A DNA stretch of 64,000 bases, from positions 2,323,476 through 2,387,475 of the forward strand of contig CM035304.1 in the NCBI GenBank assembly GCA_002900995.3. Direction: 5' to 3'. Positions 23,504 to 35,036 of this stretch are shown in pieces. The notes under the pieces are model-generated. The model ran no database searches, was not told the origin of the DNA, and saw only the letters and a list, made by a program, of their open reading frames with translations. The position numbers and the translations under genes were made by a program. The DNA is from Ganoderma boninense (Eukaryota; Basidiomycota; Agaricomycetes; Polyporales; Polyporaceae). Position 1 is the stretch's first letter, and each line of letters starts with the position of its first letter.

Positions 23504-24951
23504 GGTGTATGCGTGTTGTATGTGAGTCTCCCTCTCCCTTGCCTTCGCCTTTCATGGAGCCCCATACAACCCATGTTTACGCCCTGCAGTCGGTAGATAT
23601 CTCGTTTGGCTGGAACGCTGGCGACGTTCCATATAAGCACACCTGAGCGATCGGAACTTTTGCCCGGGCGTAATTGGGCAGTTCCCCGCCTTGCATGCAG
23701 GCGTTCGACAAATGTCGATTCTCTTTTCTGGATAGGCCCATTCATTTTCGACATGAGACCGGAAGCACATCGCCGCACTCTTTTGCTCCGCCCGATGCTT
23801 TCTCTGGGCGCATTCCCGATCATGCAAAGTAGTTGGACGAGAAACCGGTTCTTCCACTGAGCCTCAAGGGTTTGCATGCATTTGCGGCACTAATGATCCC
23901 GTGTTTCCGCACGCCGCACGAATACTTATTTCCAGGTGCGTCTGGACTCAGTGTTCTCAATGCGTGCGCACATGCGCTCTCTCGCAAAATGCGATGAAAG
24001 TTTGGACACAGGCACCTGCTTACATTCATCCGAACAAACGTGACAGAAGTACCATGCATAGCCTATACCCCTTGGGTCGTGCGCGTTCTTGACATTGATG
24101 GGCTTGTTCCAGTAAAGTGTAAGTAAGGTGTTGTTCCTCAAGACAACATATTTGGTCTGCTAGCAGGATGGTAGGCACGAATTGAACCCCAAAGTCTGCT
24201 GGGACAAATGACATGGGTGAGTAGGATAGCTGGTCTACCGTCTACTTACTTATCATGGATGCTGTCCCTGGCGTTGTTAGCCGAACGTGTTGTGAACTTG
24301 GTGTTGGCTGGTGTTGGTCACTGTTGGCCAGGGCACGTTCTTTATCGCATGCGGTGTTCTGCCAGATGGCAGACGTTGTTTGTGGCGCCCATTATCTTCC
24401 ACTCTTCGTCCCCCCTCCGAATCGACTCCTTACAAACGTGCTCGAATGCCTCACAGCACAAGGTCTCATGGCCATCCCGCCCGACCGTTCCTCTCTACGC
24501 CTGCCAAATGAGAACTGATAGAGACTCTGTCGAAGTGCAGCTGCAGTATGTAAAAGTTCTGTGAGCGAATGACCATCGTGCTATGTTTGTCGTGGAACCC
24601 AAGCTACATAGGCCAGGGAGACAGAAATCGTACCGAGGACCATGTGGTGTTGGTGCCGTGGTCTGCGTAATCGGCGATAAACCCAGCTTCCGTCCGCATC
24701 CGCATCAAATTTGCACATCAGTTGGTGTCGCCGCCAGTGCCAACAGCGACGTTGCCATACCCTCCCTGCCCCTGACGCTCGTCCTCAACGCCCGCCTGCT
24801 CCCCTCGGCCGGCACCCACACCCGCATATAAAGTTGGCCGCGTGCTTCTCCCGATGTCCGCGCTGAACGGCCCTCTTCGTCCTCGACGCCCCCCCACACG
24901 CCCCGCGCCGTCTACGTCTAGACTCTACGGTCTCGCGCGCCCCGGCCCAGG
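23504..24951. other. Intergenic, no gene seen apart from a TATA-like site
   Basis: No supported exon series was found in this 1.4 kb between coatomer zeta and the nucleotidase. Confidence 0.55.
24825..24832 (+). promoter_or_regulatory. TATA-like box of the nucleotidase gene
   Basis: ATATAAAG lies about 120 bases before the start codon at 24952, a usual distance in fungal genes. It was found by position and consensus only. Confidence 0.5.
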
Positions 24952-27900
24952 ATGCAGCTCACGTCATTACTCGCGCTATCGGTCGCCGCGCTCGCGGCCC
25001 GAGCGTGCCCTGGGGAGGAACACGACCACGACCACGCGCACGCGCACGTCCACGAGCGCCGCGAATACCCGCAGACGTACCTCGCCCCGCCCACCACGCC
25101 CCTCGTCTGGAGCGACTTGAACATCATCCACACCACGGACAGCCATGGCTGGCTGCTGGGACACCAGAAGACGTCCTTCCCGGAACCAAACTACAGGTGA
25201 GTGCGCGATCGATCGGTCCCGGTGTGGGGTCGGGGTGTATGTATGCGCGGATGTGGGGTAACATGGGATGTGGGATGCAGCGGGGACTTGGGCGACTTCT
25301 CGTCGTTCGTCACGCACATGCAGCAGATTGCGCTGGTGAGTGATTGTGATTTCTGGCGTGGTTTCGGGCGTCCGCGGGGTCTTGACTGTGGCTGTAGGAA
25401 AAGGATGTCGACCTCCTCTTGGTCGACTCTGGTGACTTGCACGATGGTGAGCATCGGAGAAATGCGAAGGGGCGGACTATCTTTGACCTGGGCCTTCAAC
25501 GCTAGGTACTGGTCTCTCCGATGGCTACCCGCCGGGCGGCGTCGATGGGCACGAGGTGAGCACTGACGCAACGAACAAACTGAAGCTCGGACCGATGTTC
25601 ACGGTATGTGCACAGACAAACAAGTTCATGTTCGATCTGCCCTACGATATCATGGCCATCGGCAAGTAAGTGTCGACCGTAGTCTTCGCGTCGCCTATAT
25701 GCTCATAGACGTTCAAGCCACGAGCTGTACATTTACGCCAACACATACGACATGTACAAGAACTTCGCCCCGAAGCTGAACGGTCGTTATCTCTCGTCCA
25801 ACGTGAACATCACTGTCTTTGACCAGCACGGCAACGTCGTCAACGTCCCCGTCGGCGGTGCGTCGCATAGGTCCTTTTCTATGTCGGAGAATGCGTGTCT
25901 GACCCGATATCATCATGTAATAGAGCGCTTCGCGAAGTTCAAGACGCGCAAGTGAGTACACGGCATGTCAATACCTGAGGTCCGTGGTTGACACATTGCT
26001 ACAACTCGAAGGGGCCGCAAGGTTACGTCGCTCGGCGTCCTGTACGACTTCACCGGCAATGATGTCAACACCACCGTGCAGAAGGTCGAAAACATGGTCC
26101 AGGAACAATGGGTTCGTCGCATATCACCCGACCTCGCGGGTATCTCTGTATGTGTTCCTGAACCTGGATATTTATCCATGACAGTTCCTGGAGGCCATCG
26201 CGGAAGAGCCCGACTTCTTCCTCCTCGTCGGGTGCGTCAATCCTCCAGATGGGGGCACAGTCCCGAGTCGGAAACTGACAAGCTACTGTGACATGTAGCC
26301 ACATGCCTGTGGTTAAGACTGACCATTGTGAGTGCTCGCCGCTGTTCGGTCCTGCTTCATGTATGCTTATCCTGCGGGGTTCCGGTCGCGCACAGGGCCG
26401 AATGTGTTCAATGCCATCCGCGCTGTCCATCCCACGACACCCATCTTCATTCTCGGAGGTCAGTCGCTTAGCTTAAGACTCTTAAGGAGTCAGGTACTGA
26501 TGTCGCGCCAGGCCACACCCACATTCGTGACTGCGGTAAGGAACAATGCTATGGGAACTGTTCTCAACGTTCTCAACGTAACATCCAGTGCAATACGATG
26601 GCCGCTCTATGGCTCTTGAGAGCGGTCGCTACATGGAGACTATCGGTACGTGCCATGTCGACATTTTATTTTAGCCAAAGAGTGCCCTTCTCACGTTGTG
26701 TGTCATGCAGGCTTCATGAGTATGTCAGATCTCCTCGTGTCATGGCTACGTCTAACCTCGTAACCTCGCTGTGCAGGTGCAAAACTCGACCAGAAGGGCT
26801 CCACGAAGAACCTTACCATCAACCGTCGCTACCTCGATGCTAACCGGGTTACGTACGAGGTATGCGCGCAAGGCAGTCTCTCCCCGTCTATCCTGACCTC
26901 TCCACTTTCAGTACCACACCGGTCGCAGCAACTTCACCTTCGACACCCTGAAGGGCAGACTATTCACCTGGGGCCTCGAAGAGCTCGCGAAGGCCTTCAA
27001 CCTGAGCATGGAGTTCGGTGTCGCGCCCCAGGACTACACCATCACCCAGTCTGTTTCCCCCTCATCTCACCAAATCTACGCTCTGACCCTCTCTGCTCTC
27101 CAGGGTGCCCTACCCCTCTAACAACTCACTCCTGTCCCTCTTCGACGAGGCGATGGCCTACGCGCTGACCGCGAACAACTCGCGCGCCGCGATCCCGAAC
27201 ATCATGATCACCAACTCGGGCTCGCAGCGCTTCGACGTGTACTCGGGCCCGTTCACCAAGAACGACCAACTCACCGCGTCGCCCTTCGCGGACTCGTTCC
27301 TCTACATCCCGGACGTCGCCCTCTCCGTCGCGAGACAGGTCCTGCCCTCGCTCAACAACGCCGGCGCGAACGAGCGCCGCGAGCTCACCGAGGGCGGCTT
27401 CGACGCGGCGGCGTACGGGCGCGGCGACGTCGACATGGTGTACCGCGCGTGGCTCGAGGACATGGACAGGAGGAGCAACGGCGCGGTGCGCCGCGCCGCG
27501 CAGAATGCGAGCCTCGGCTACGTCACGCACGACGTGCGTCCTTTCGCTCTCAACCCTACCACCCTTGATTTCTCCCGCTGACGAACGCGTGTCGCGCACA
27601 GTCCTGTCCTGGAATCGGCGACGACGTCCTCCACTCGCCCCTGGTAAGCCAAAACATCCACATCCCCCCACCTCCCGAGAAGCCCGAGCTGACGCAGTGC
27701 CGGTGTCGTTGTATCATGAACTATGCAGCCCTACTTCAACGTGCCCGACTTCATCGGGACGAACGCGCCGACGGGCCTCGCGGCCGACGCGACGGTCGAC
27801 CTCGTCTTCGTCGACTTCATCGAGACGCAGCTGCTCCAGATCCTCAACGGGCTCCAGAGCGCGAAGATGTACACGACCGCGGACGTGCAGCTGTACTCGC

Positions 27901-27953
27901 CCGTGCTCGCGAACGCGTTCCTCGGGCTGTACGCTGAGAAGTACTGGAATTAA
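24952..27953 (+). CDS. Secreted 5'-nucleotidase-like metallophosphatase (YHR202W-like)
   Basis: A gene of a dozen or more short exons. The start is MQLTSLLALSVAALAARACP, a signal peptide, followed by a His/Glu-rich linker (EEHDHDHAHAHVHER). Metallophosphatase motifs appear in order: LNIIHTTDSHGW (D-x-H), GDLGDFSSFV, VDLLLVDSGDLHDGTGL (GD-x-x-D type), the AIGNHE motif completed across an intron near 25670-25713, FFLLVGHMPV (GH) and IFILGGHTHIRD (GH-x-H). A C-terminal 5'-nucleotidase-like half follows, with NIMITNSGSQRFDVYSGPFT, and ends FLGLYAEKYWN at 27953. The metal ligands are thus intact. The family hydrolyses phosphate esters such as nucleotides, probably outside the cell or in the vacuole; the substrate is unknown. 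The His-rich linker after the signal peptide could bind metal, which is inference only. Confidence 0.9.
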
Positions 27954-28293
27954 GTCGAAGGACCATGTAATTAGAGCGCGTGGCTTCGTAATGATATATG
28001 GTCTAATATTGCGAGATGTGGTGATCCCGCACGCAAAGTGGGGACGGGGTCGTGTCCAACAGCACTACCGATGTACTCGGCTCGCACTGCGATACCGCAG
28101 TATTCTTTCTGCAATTACGTCGGGGCCTTTCTTGCGTGCTGCCAATTCCAAGCCCAGAAAGATGGGATCCTCTCTCTCCCGTGCGTGTCGTAATATCCTG
28201 AGTTCGAGCTCTACCAGAATGTCGTTACAAGCAAAACACCAAAACACACAAAGCTACAGCCCAGAATCATGTTTGGGGGAGAAAAGAAAATGA

Positions 28294-28374
28294 TGGACAC
28301 GTCCGGGATCGAACCGGACCCCTCTCGCAAACGAGCTGCTAAGCGAGCGTGATAACCAACTACACCACGTGCCC
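28294..28374 (-). tRNA. tRNA-Ala(AGC) with a short intron
   Basis: On the minus strand, GGGCACG at the 5' end pairs with CGTGTCC before the discriminator A, including the G3:U70 pair that identifies tRNA-Ala. The A box TGGTGTAGTTGG and the B box GGTTCGATCCC are present. The anticodon stem CTCGC/GCGAG encloses TTAGCA, then about 7 extra bases (GCTCGTT), then T, so the anticodon is AGC with a tiny intron at the canonical position 37/38. A run of T residues (TTTTCTTTT) follows on the same strand as Pol III terminator. Confidence 0.9.
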
Positions 28375-29355
28375 GTGTTCTCAGCACAGAGACATGATCT
28401 GATAGTGACAAAGCCTAGATATTCCATTCCACTGAGCACTTCGTGCTAGCACTGGGTATGCCGCACAGCTTGTACCTAGCTATAAGCCCGTACAACATGA
28501 AGACGAGGCCAACATATCCTCAAAGACTGAGCGCCGAGCCCTTGCATGGCTTGAATTCGTAGTCCAACATTTGCGGCCTGCGCACATACGTACCAAATAT
28601 TCCGAACATTTAGACCATAACTTCACGTCCGAGTCGTCCAGTTAGTATGTGCCGGGATTAGCACGGCTGAAATTACTGCTACTACTTTGTACCTGGTACT
28701 ACGAGTAGGTAACGGCGTTTACTTATACACGAAATGGGCCTGGCGCCCAATGTTCTATGAGAAGATCCAACAACACACAACGCTAATGATACACCGATAC
28801 AGACACTGAGGCAGGAGACTACGCGAGGAGCAGGAGCAGGAGCAGGAGAGCGGAGCAACACAAAGGGCGAGAGCAGAAGAGCAAGCAGAGAGGCGGAGGA
28901 GCAAGTATCCAAGAAACGGTAGGAAGGGGGGGGGGGGGGTTGAATAACGGAGGAAGCGCAGGTAAGATAGCGCGGAGTGGGGACGAAAACGGACGCGAGG
29001 GGTTGCCAAGGGGAAAGGAGAGAGAAGCAAGCGCGCTGGAGAGAAGGAGAGAATGCATCCGCAGCGTCGAACGGCGCCTCTGTGCGCGGGGGGAAGGTGA
29101 TCGGTGGGCCGCCAGCAGCACAGCCAGCGTGTCTATTGCGCGGAGAGGGAGAGCGGACGCAGTGGATGGGGTAGCGCAAGCGTGCAGAGGGAAGCGGAGA
29201 GTGGGAAGGTAACGCGAGCACGGGAGAGGGCGAAGTGTCCGAGCCCTGGACGAAAGACTGAATGGAATGGAACAGAGCGCAAGGAGGAGGAAGAGGGAGT
29301 GGGGTGGAGGGAGGGGGCGATCAGAGAACAACGGGAGCGGATGCTGCGCAGGCTC
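28375..29355. other. Purine-rich low-complexity stretch, no gene
   Basis: From about 28,800 to 29,340 the plus strand is strongly purine-biased, with AGGAGC repeats and a run of 14 G at about 28,927-28,940. The long open frames on both strands are composition artefacts. It lies downstream of the small secreted gene on the minus strand. Confidence 0.6.
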
Positions 29356-30072
29356 TCAGACGAGCGCATCGAGACTGGCCTGTGGGTTACGCGCGGGCGT
29401 CAGCCTCTGGTTTCTGCCATGTGTTGAGGCCAAGCAAATGATGCTTACAGCTTCGCTTTCCACCGGTGTTACCTCTACTGCGGGGACTACCGGTGCCGCC
29501 GACGCTTCTACGGCGGATGCGAGACTCTCTATGAGATCTTCTGCAGAGGATGCAGCGGGATCCACGACCGCATCGACCGTTACCGCACTCGTCGCTGTGG
29601 AGGACGTGCTGGCGAGCGAGTTTCGCGCTGCGGTCAATGCGGAGATAAGGAGGTCGATAATCCCCAGCGAGTCGTCGGAGGATGGCGTGCTCGTAGTGGT
29701 ATCGGTAGCGGCCTGTGCAGCGATGATCAGTCAGGAGCGAGGACAAGGATGAATCTGCAGCGCAACGCACCGTGCTTGTCCCAGTCCCAGTGGGAAGAGC
29801 GTATAGACAGCCCATCATGCGGCAGCCACGAGGGTAGTTGCCCCTCTGCAATGAAATTAGAACGACTGTTAAGAGGTAGAGCTAGCTTGAGCGACATACC
29901 GCTTGATGAACGACGATCTGGGGCCTCTGGATGGGTGCAGCATAGGTGATCGGGAAGGCTGGTGGCGAAGATTAGAACCTGGACAGTAGTGAATCAGTCC
30001 ACGATGGTACGCACCGCCGACGACAAGCGCAGAGATGGCGAAGGTGCGGGTAAGAATGAACGTCTGGACCAT
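29356..30072 (-). CDS. Small secreted protein with RGCRxxGCL motif (paralog A)
   Basis: Exons 30072-30015, 29958-29900, 29845-29771, 29712-29449 and 29379-29356 all keep frame and give 159 residues. The N-terminus MVQTFILTRTFAISALVVGA is a signal peptide, followed by FPITYAAPIQRPQIVVHQA. Then comes RGNYPRGCRMMGCLYALPTG with the only two close cysteines, an Ala/Ser/Thr-rich region, and a hydrophobic acidic tail (EDLIESLASAVEASAAPVVP). The gene at 31.5-32.7 kb on the other strand has the same exon layout and the same motif, so the two are paralogs from an inverted duplication. I do not recognise the family; effector, surface or signalling roles are equally open. A CTG microsatellite (about 30,171-30,188) lies in its 5' region. 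Confidence 0.7.
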
Positions 30073-31467
30073 GGTGGCGCGAGGTGAGAAGCGAAGAAGG
30101 GATAGGTGGAGAAGGTGAAATGAGGAGGGTGAACAGGTGAAGGGAGGGAGGCCTTCTGCAGTGTGCTGTGGCTGCTGCTGCTGCTGCTGGATCTCGGTAG
30201 CGACCTGCGCAGGGTCTTATACCCATTTGCGACGACGTTGCATTGGTGACCTGCATCCGTCTATGGAGTGCATAAAGACTGGGACGAAAAAGGAAGGATG
30301 GAGCAATTACGACAGCAAGAGGGCTGCCGGTGAGAAAGTGCCTGGCGTTTTTGCGGGTAAAGGCTGCTGCCATTTCGGGCAGTAAGCTTGTCGCGGGAAG
30401 CCGGAGGGAAGTTTACGGATGAGTGACAACGGACGGGTAACTTGCCTGACAATCAGCTCGGATTGACAATTGCAACTCACTACATTGATTCGGGGTCTGC
30501 GCATCCGGATATGGTGTCCCTTGTAGTGCTATCCATATATTCAGAGCTTCCGGACTGCGACTTTGGAATCTCGACGACGCGACAATTCCCATCGCCTGCC
30601 CCGTGACGGGCAGACCGACATTTAATGATTGCTGATGATAGCGTAAGTTCCCCGAGAGGTAAGTAAGAGGCCTGTAGGGGACGTACTCTGGTCCGAACGA
30701 CGTAAACGTGGCATGATTCATTTGAATCATGGCCTCCGGGAGTCCGGCGACTCGGAGTCGGCGAGCACTGGCACTAGTGCTGGTCGGGTGCGAGTGCCAG
30801 ATCAGACGGTGCTGGCGACATCGGCCGCGAGACGAGTTCTGATGCAGGGCATGAGGGCGAGGGAGCAGCCGTCAGATGGGAAGGAAGAGGAGCGAGCCTC
30901 GGTTCGCGCGCTCCTCCGCATTGCCCACAAGCGCCCTCAAATGTACTTGCCATATCGGGGCAGTTGTTTGTCCTCCAACCCCTCCGGTTAGCGCCCGACG
31001 CCGAGGCTGCCCCGGGCGCAGGAGCGCGCACCACAACACTTGTTCCCAACTACGACGCCCATTCAGCGCCCCCCTGCGCCGCCCGTATCTATCACAAGTC
31101 TTCGACTCCGCCAGGCATGATGCGACACTCTCCTGAAGATGCTTCTCATTCATCTTCTCATGGCACCTCCGCCCGTCATCATTGGGGATCCGCTGGGCTT
31201 CGCCGCCGCTGTGCCAGCTGGTTGCCATCGACAGACCAGGGTGGCGCATCTCAGTGGTGTATCCACTGGCCATAGGGCTTCTAGCCCGTTACCTATTCGA
31301 ACGCAGTGTTTGACACTGCACAGTTTGGTGAGGAGGTATAAGTGAAGACGAGATGCCTGTTGCAGCGGGTTTCCAGCAGGTTCATCGTCCTATCCGTTCT
31401 GTCTCACACAACTGTCTGTTTGCCTGACCTTCGTTCTTTCAACTGTCTCCGCCGATTACTGGACGAC
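30073..31467. promoter_or_regulatory. Shared upstream region of two divergent small secreted genes
   Basis: GGTATAAG occurs on the minus strand at 30,216-30,223, about 145 bases before the start of paralog A, and on the plus strand at 31,335-31,342, about 126 bases before the start of paralog B. The same octamer at a similar distance fits two TATA boxes inherited with the duplication. No gene is seen between them. Confidence 0.5.
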
Positions 31468-32674
31468 ATGCTCACTTTCATTCTGATGCCTACCTTCGCG
31501 ATCTCTGCTTCCCTCGTGGGTGGTGAGTACACATTTCTGTCCTTTCACGTTCACATCTTCCACGCCGGCTTCCCTACCGAGTCGCATTTTATCGGAATGC
31601 CAATCCCGTTCTGCTGTGCCCTTACGCACATCTCATGGCCTTACTTTTTGCCGTGTCTTGCATTCATTCGTACCCTCAGGTTCAATGCCCTGCTCGTGCC
31701 TTCTGACTGGATGACTTCCCGTAAGAATCTACGGACGTCCCAACGTCCGTAGTTGCTCGTAGATGTGAAATCTGACCTATCCGCCGAGATGCCGAGTGCG
31801 ATACAGACTCCGCTCCAGAGACCGACGTCCGTAGATGCAACAAGCGCCCAACATCTAGAAGGGGGGGTCGACCCCCCCTTCCAGACCTAAAGACGTCCGT
31901 AGTTGCCTCGCTAAAGCTCGAACACCCTTCAAAAGGAAGGATGTATCATTAGTAATCCTGTTGGCATCAAGAAACTGTCAAGTCCCTTCCAAATTGGGTG
32001 CGCCTGTCTGCTGAGGTAAGTGATGTCCATGACCATAGGCGCTCGTAAGAAATGCTCGAGCGACCAAGATCCTTAGCACAGATCAAGCTCCGCTCCTGCA
32101 TCAAAAGTGATCTACGGACGCCCCAGAGCCGTAGATTCTTACGGGAAGTCATCCACTGTCGCCTTCCGACCGCTGACATTCTAATTCCTAGCTGCCCCCG
32201 CTGCATATGCCGTGCCCCTTGCAACTTACCCGCGTGACTTCGTGGTAAGCAAATATACCCTCTTGCAGACCTCACCAGGTTGCTCATGCGGCGTTTGAAC
32301 AGGTGCTTGCAAACCGAGGCTGTCGTCAAGTTGGATGCTTGGTCGAAACCTTCAGCAGCATTCCAGACTCAGTGGGTCCCGTTCCTTTCATGATTGGGCT
32401 GTCGCTCATCGAGCTCTTCATCTAGTCCACCGCCATGGCCACGCCGGCCGCAGCGACCACGACAGGATCTCCTGCGCCGACTCCCTCTGTTGACACAGCG
32501 CAGGAGTCCCCAGATCCCCTCGGACTCGTGGTGCGTGCGGTTGGTGCCGCCAGACCGTATGTCGGCCAGCTCTCTGCCACGGCCAATGAGGGACCGGAAC
32601 CGAATGCAAATAAGGTATGTATCGTCTCTCCAGTACGCCCCTTGCGACAACGTTCATTTCCGCGCCAGATATAA
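31468..32674 (+). CDS. Small secreted protein with RGCRxxGCL motif (paralog B)
   Basis: Exons 31468-31522, 32192-32244, 32279-32371, 32426-32614 and a two-codon last exon 32669-32674 give 131 residues. The signal peptide MLTFILMPTFAISASLVGA aligns with paralog A, and the first donor lies at the same codon position. The mature part reads AAPAAYAVPLATYPRDFV, then FEQVLANRGCRQVGCLVETF, then an Ala/Thr/Pro-rich tail. The first intron is 669 bases long instead of about 50 because it contains a 446-bp MITE-like element (31709-32154). The last exon is the weakest part of the model. Function unknown. Confidence 0.65.
31709..32154. mobile_element. MITE-like element with 26-bp perfect terminal inverted repeats
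   Basis: The ends are inverted copies of each other: left GGATGACTTCCCGTAAGAAT and on to CTACGG, right the reverse complement ending at 32154. A direct ACT flanks both sides (31706-31708 and 32155-32157), a possible 3-bp target duplication. Inside are further inverted pieces built on CTACGGACGTC/GACGTCCGTA and a GGGGGGTCGACCCCCC palindrome. There is no coding capacity. It lies within intron 1 of paralog B. Confidence 0.8.
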
Positions 32675-35036
32675 CCGTCAAACAGACTAGAAACGGTTGT
32701 CCGCACGACCACACATTACGGTGAGCAACGGTGTGAGAGCTTGCTGGAAGCTTCTCATCTATTGCTGCCGACCTTCCCCCCGTGTGTGTGCCGTCCTGCC
32801 TTTGAGAAATGCGTTGTCCGCGCCACCATTGAGTTCGCCTTCGGACCCGCAGAAGAACGCGACCTGGCCTATCTCCTCCTTCCCACTCCTTCTCTCGATG
32901 TTATCTCGCTTTGTTTCGAGCGAATCCCTCCTTGAACCCGTGTTCTAGCCGCTATCTAATAGTATATTCAGACGTGATGGAGCCCGTCCCGTTTTTACTT
33001 TACAGTTTGTCCCTGGCCCTTGGACAAGCCACTGTCCGTTTTCGTACTAGCGTGTATAGTCCTCTTGCCCATTCCACACAGCGAAGGGCCTGAATGCCTG
33101 GATTAGACCTTCGTCATGATGGGATGGCACCTCCAGAATGGCCTCGTATCGATCCTCAGGCTAGAACTCGTACCCATCTCGCGAAGTATCTAGCTTGACC
33201 TGGGGTACGCCCTTCGCCGCCGTCCTCGGCAATACGGCCCCGCAGCGCAGCCGCTACCCGCTCTCTGTCCTGTACAGTCAGATCAATGTACCCATCTTCG
33301 TCTCCGAAGTTACTCAAGCAACGTTCCGCGGGGTCGAGCACGAACACGAAGCGCTCGAGTTCTGTGCCAGCCGCGAGCGCCTGTTCAGCCCAGCCCGCCC
33401 CACGGGACAACAAGGTCACGGTCCTGCCTGGTCCGGCTCTCACCGCGCGTGGCCGTGAGACGGCGAAGAGAACGTCCCGGTCCACCTTTCCCCGCTGGAG
33501 CCCACGGCGCACCCTGAAAAGGGGGCACAACACAACACCGCGGGCGGCAGCCGGCAAATTGAAAGGATATGCGCCGCGCGCATGCGTCCGAGTCGGGAGG
33601 ACAGCGCGCGGGCTAACAGCTCGGCATACTTACGACACTGGCCCCTTTCCTGGCTGGGCGGCCCAGGGCGCGTGCATATAAGTACACAACATACCAGGGT
33701 CAGGGACGCCAGCGCCGCTGTACTACTTATGCGCGGGCGGCCCCCAGGGCGATCCAGCGCTCGGGGAGGGTTTCTGCATGCAAGATCAAGCATCGACGGC
33801 GGCGGCGGCGGCTGGCATCAGCGACCATTTACATTCGATGAGTCTGCGACGCGGCGGAGAGAAGGCGTACCTTTGACGGAGAGGTCCTGAAGCAAGCACT
33901 GAAAGGCGATATCGAGGTAGAGACAGAGAGCTGTTGGAAATGGAGGGATATGGTGGTCGTTCTCCGCGATCGACAAGACGATTCACCATATGAGAAATAT
34001 GAGAATAATTGCAACGTACCGAGTTGTCAAACGCTGTCTAACGATGGAGAGGGTGGACCTGGGTGGACGCCGGACGGGATTCGCCAAACCCAGACTTCGT
34101 GCGTGGCACAGCCTCTAGGTTCGGATCAAGCCGTCTTCTGTTACTACTTCGCGTTCCGCATGTCGCGCTACGAAGCAATCGTCTGAACAAGGGCTCGCCC
34201 TGAACCTGCAGAAAGTAAGTACAGCCTCGCAAGTTGGATTACCACGGCGAGCAGGGCGATGATCGCTATGTGCTTATGGACCCCACCCTATGCATTGCTG
34301 TCTCTCCGAGGCCCTGCAAATCATAAGTTGTTTCGGATAATGAATGTTATCCGGGGTCTAAGCTTAGCAAGTCGCACGGTCACGCGCAACGCGACGCGTG
34401 TATCGCGCGTCGCGTCGCGCCAGCTTCTTTGTCTCTGGTTCAGTCCTCATGGCCTTTGTCTTCCCTGATCGTATATCTTCCTCACTTCTCGCTTCTCTCC
34501 CTTCTCCCATCTCCTTCCTGACCCGCGTGCTCGAAAGGTACCGTAGTTACCTACTCTCTCCCTCGTCTCCTTCCTGACCCGCGTGCTCGAAAGTCCCTGG
34601 ACTTCGAGTATCCTTCTGTTCTCACCCGCCCTTCCGCTATCCCTTCTCATATAGACTATTCCACTCCTCTCCATTCCATTTCCATACAGTTACAAAACAA
34701 ACACATACATTCGGTCCTAGATTCTCGTAAACCGACTAACTAGTCTACGTACAACCCCATGTATCCCTTCGCTTGCGCCGGCTTGAGCTCGGCCCCCTCC
34801 GGGTCGCGCGAGAGAGCGTCAGCGACGCGAGTCGGACGGCGCCTTACGCGCAGTTCATAGCGCGCCAATGCCATCCTCCTTGCCCTGCCCGACGCGCGCG
34901 AGATTAGAACTTCCGGTATTTCAGTACAGTATGTGTATGTCCCTACATGTACACAAGCATGCGATACAGACGAGTTCAGGAATGTTCAGCAAGCTACAAC
35001 CCGCTCACAAGCGAGCGCAGATTCGATCCAGCCCAG
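32675..35036. other. No confident gene; possible eroded pieces
   Basis: A minus-strand frame at 33156-33557 has LERFVFVLDP and DEDGYIDLTVQDRERVAAAL, which look like a protein end but could not be joined to anything. A TATA-like CATATAAG at about 33,675 has no gene after it. A 27-bp direct repeat (CTCCTTCCTGACCCGCGTGC then TCGAAAG) occurs near 34,509 and again near 34,567. Confidence 0.4.

Noticed and set aside
28682..29427. Several long frames on both strands
   Set aside because: They lie in a purine-rich low-complexity stretch with repeated residues and no domain.
31709..32154. CRISPR-like array suggested by repeated CTACGGACGTC pieces
   Set aside because: The pieces are inverted, irregularly spaced and inside a eukaryotic MITE.
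34380..34425. GC-rich palindromic cluster (CGCGACGCGTGTATCGCGCGTC)
   Set aside because: No element border or gene context was found, and it may be simple GC-rich sequence.
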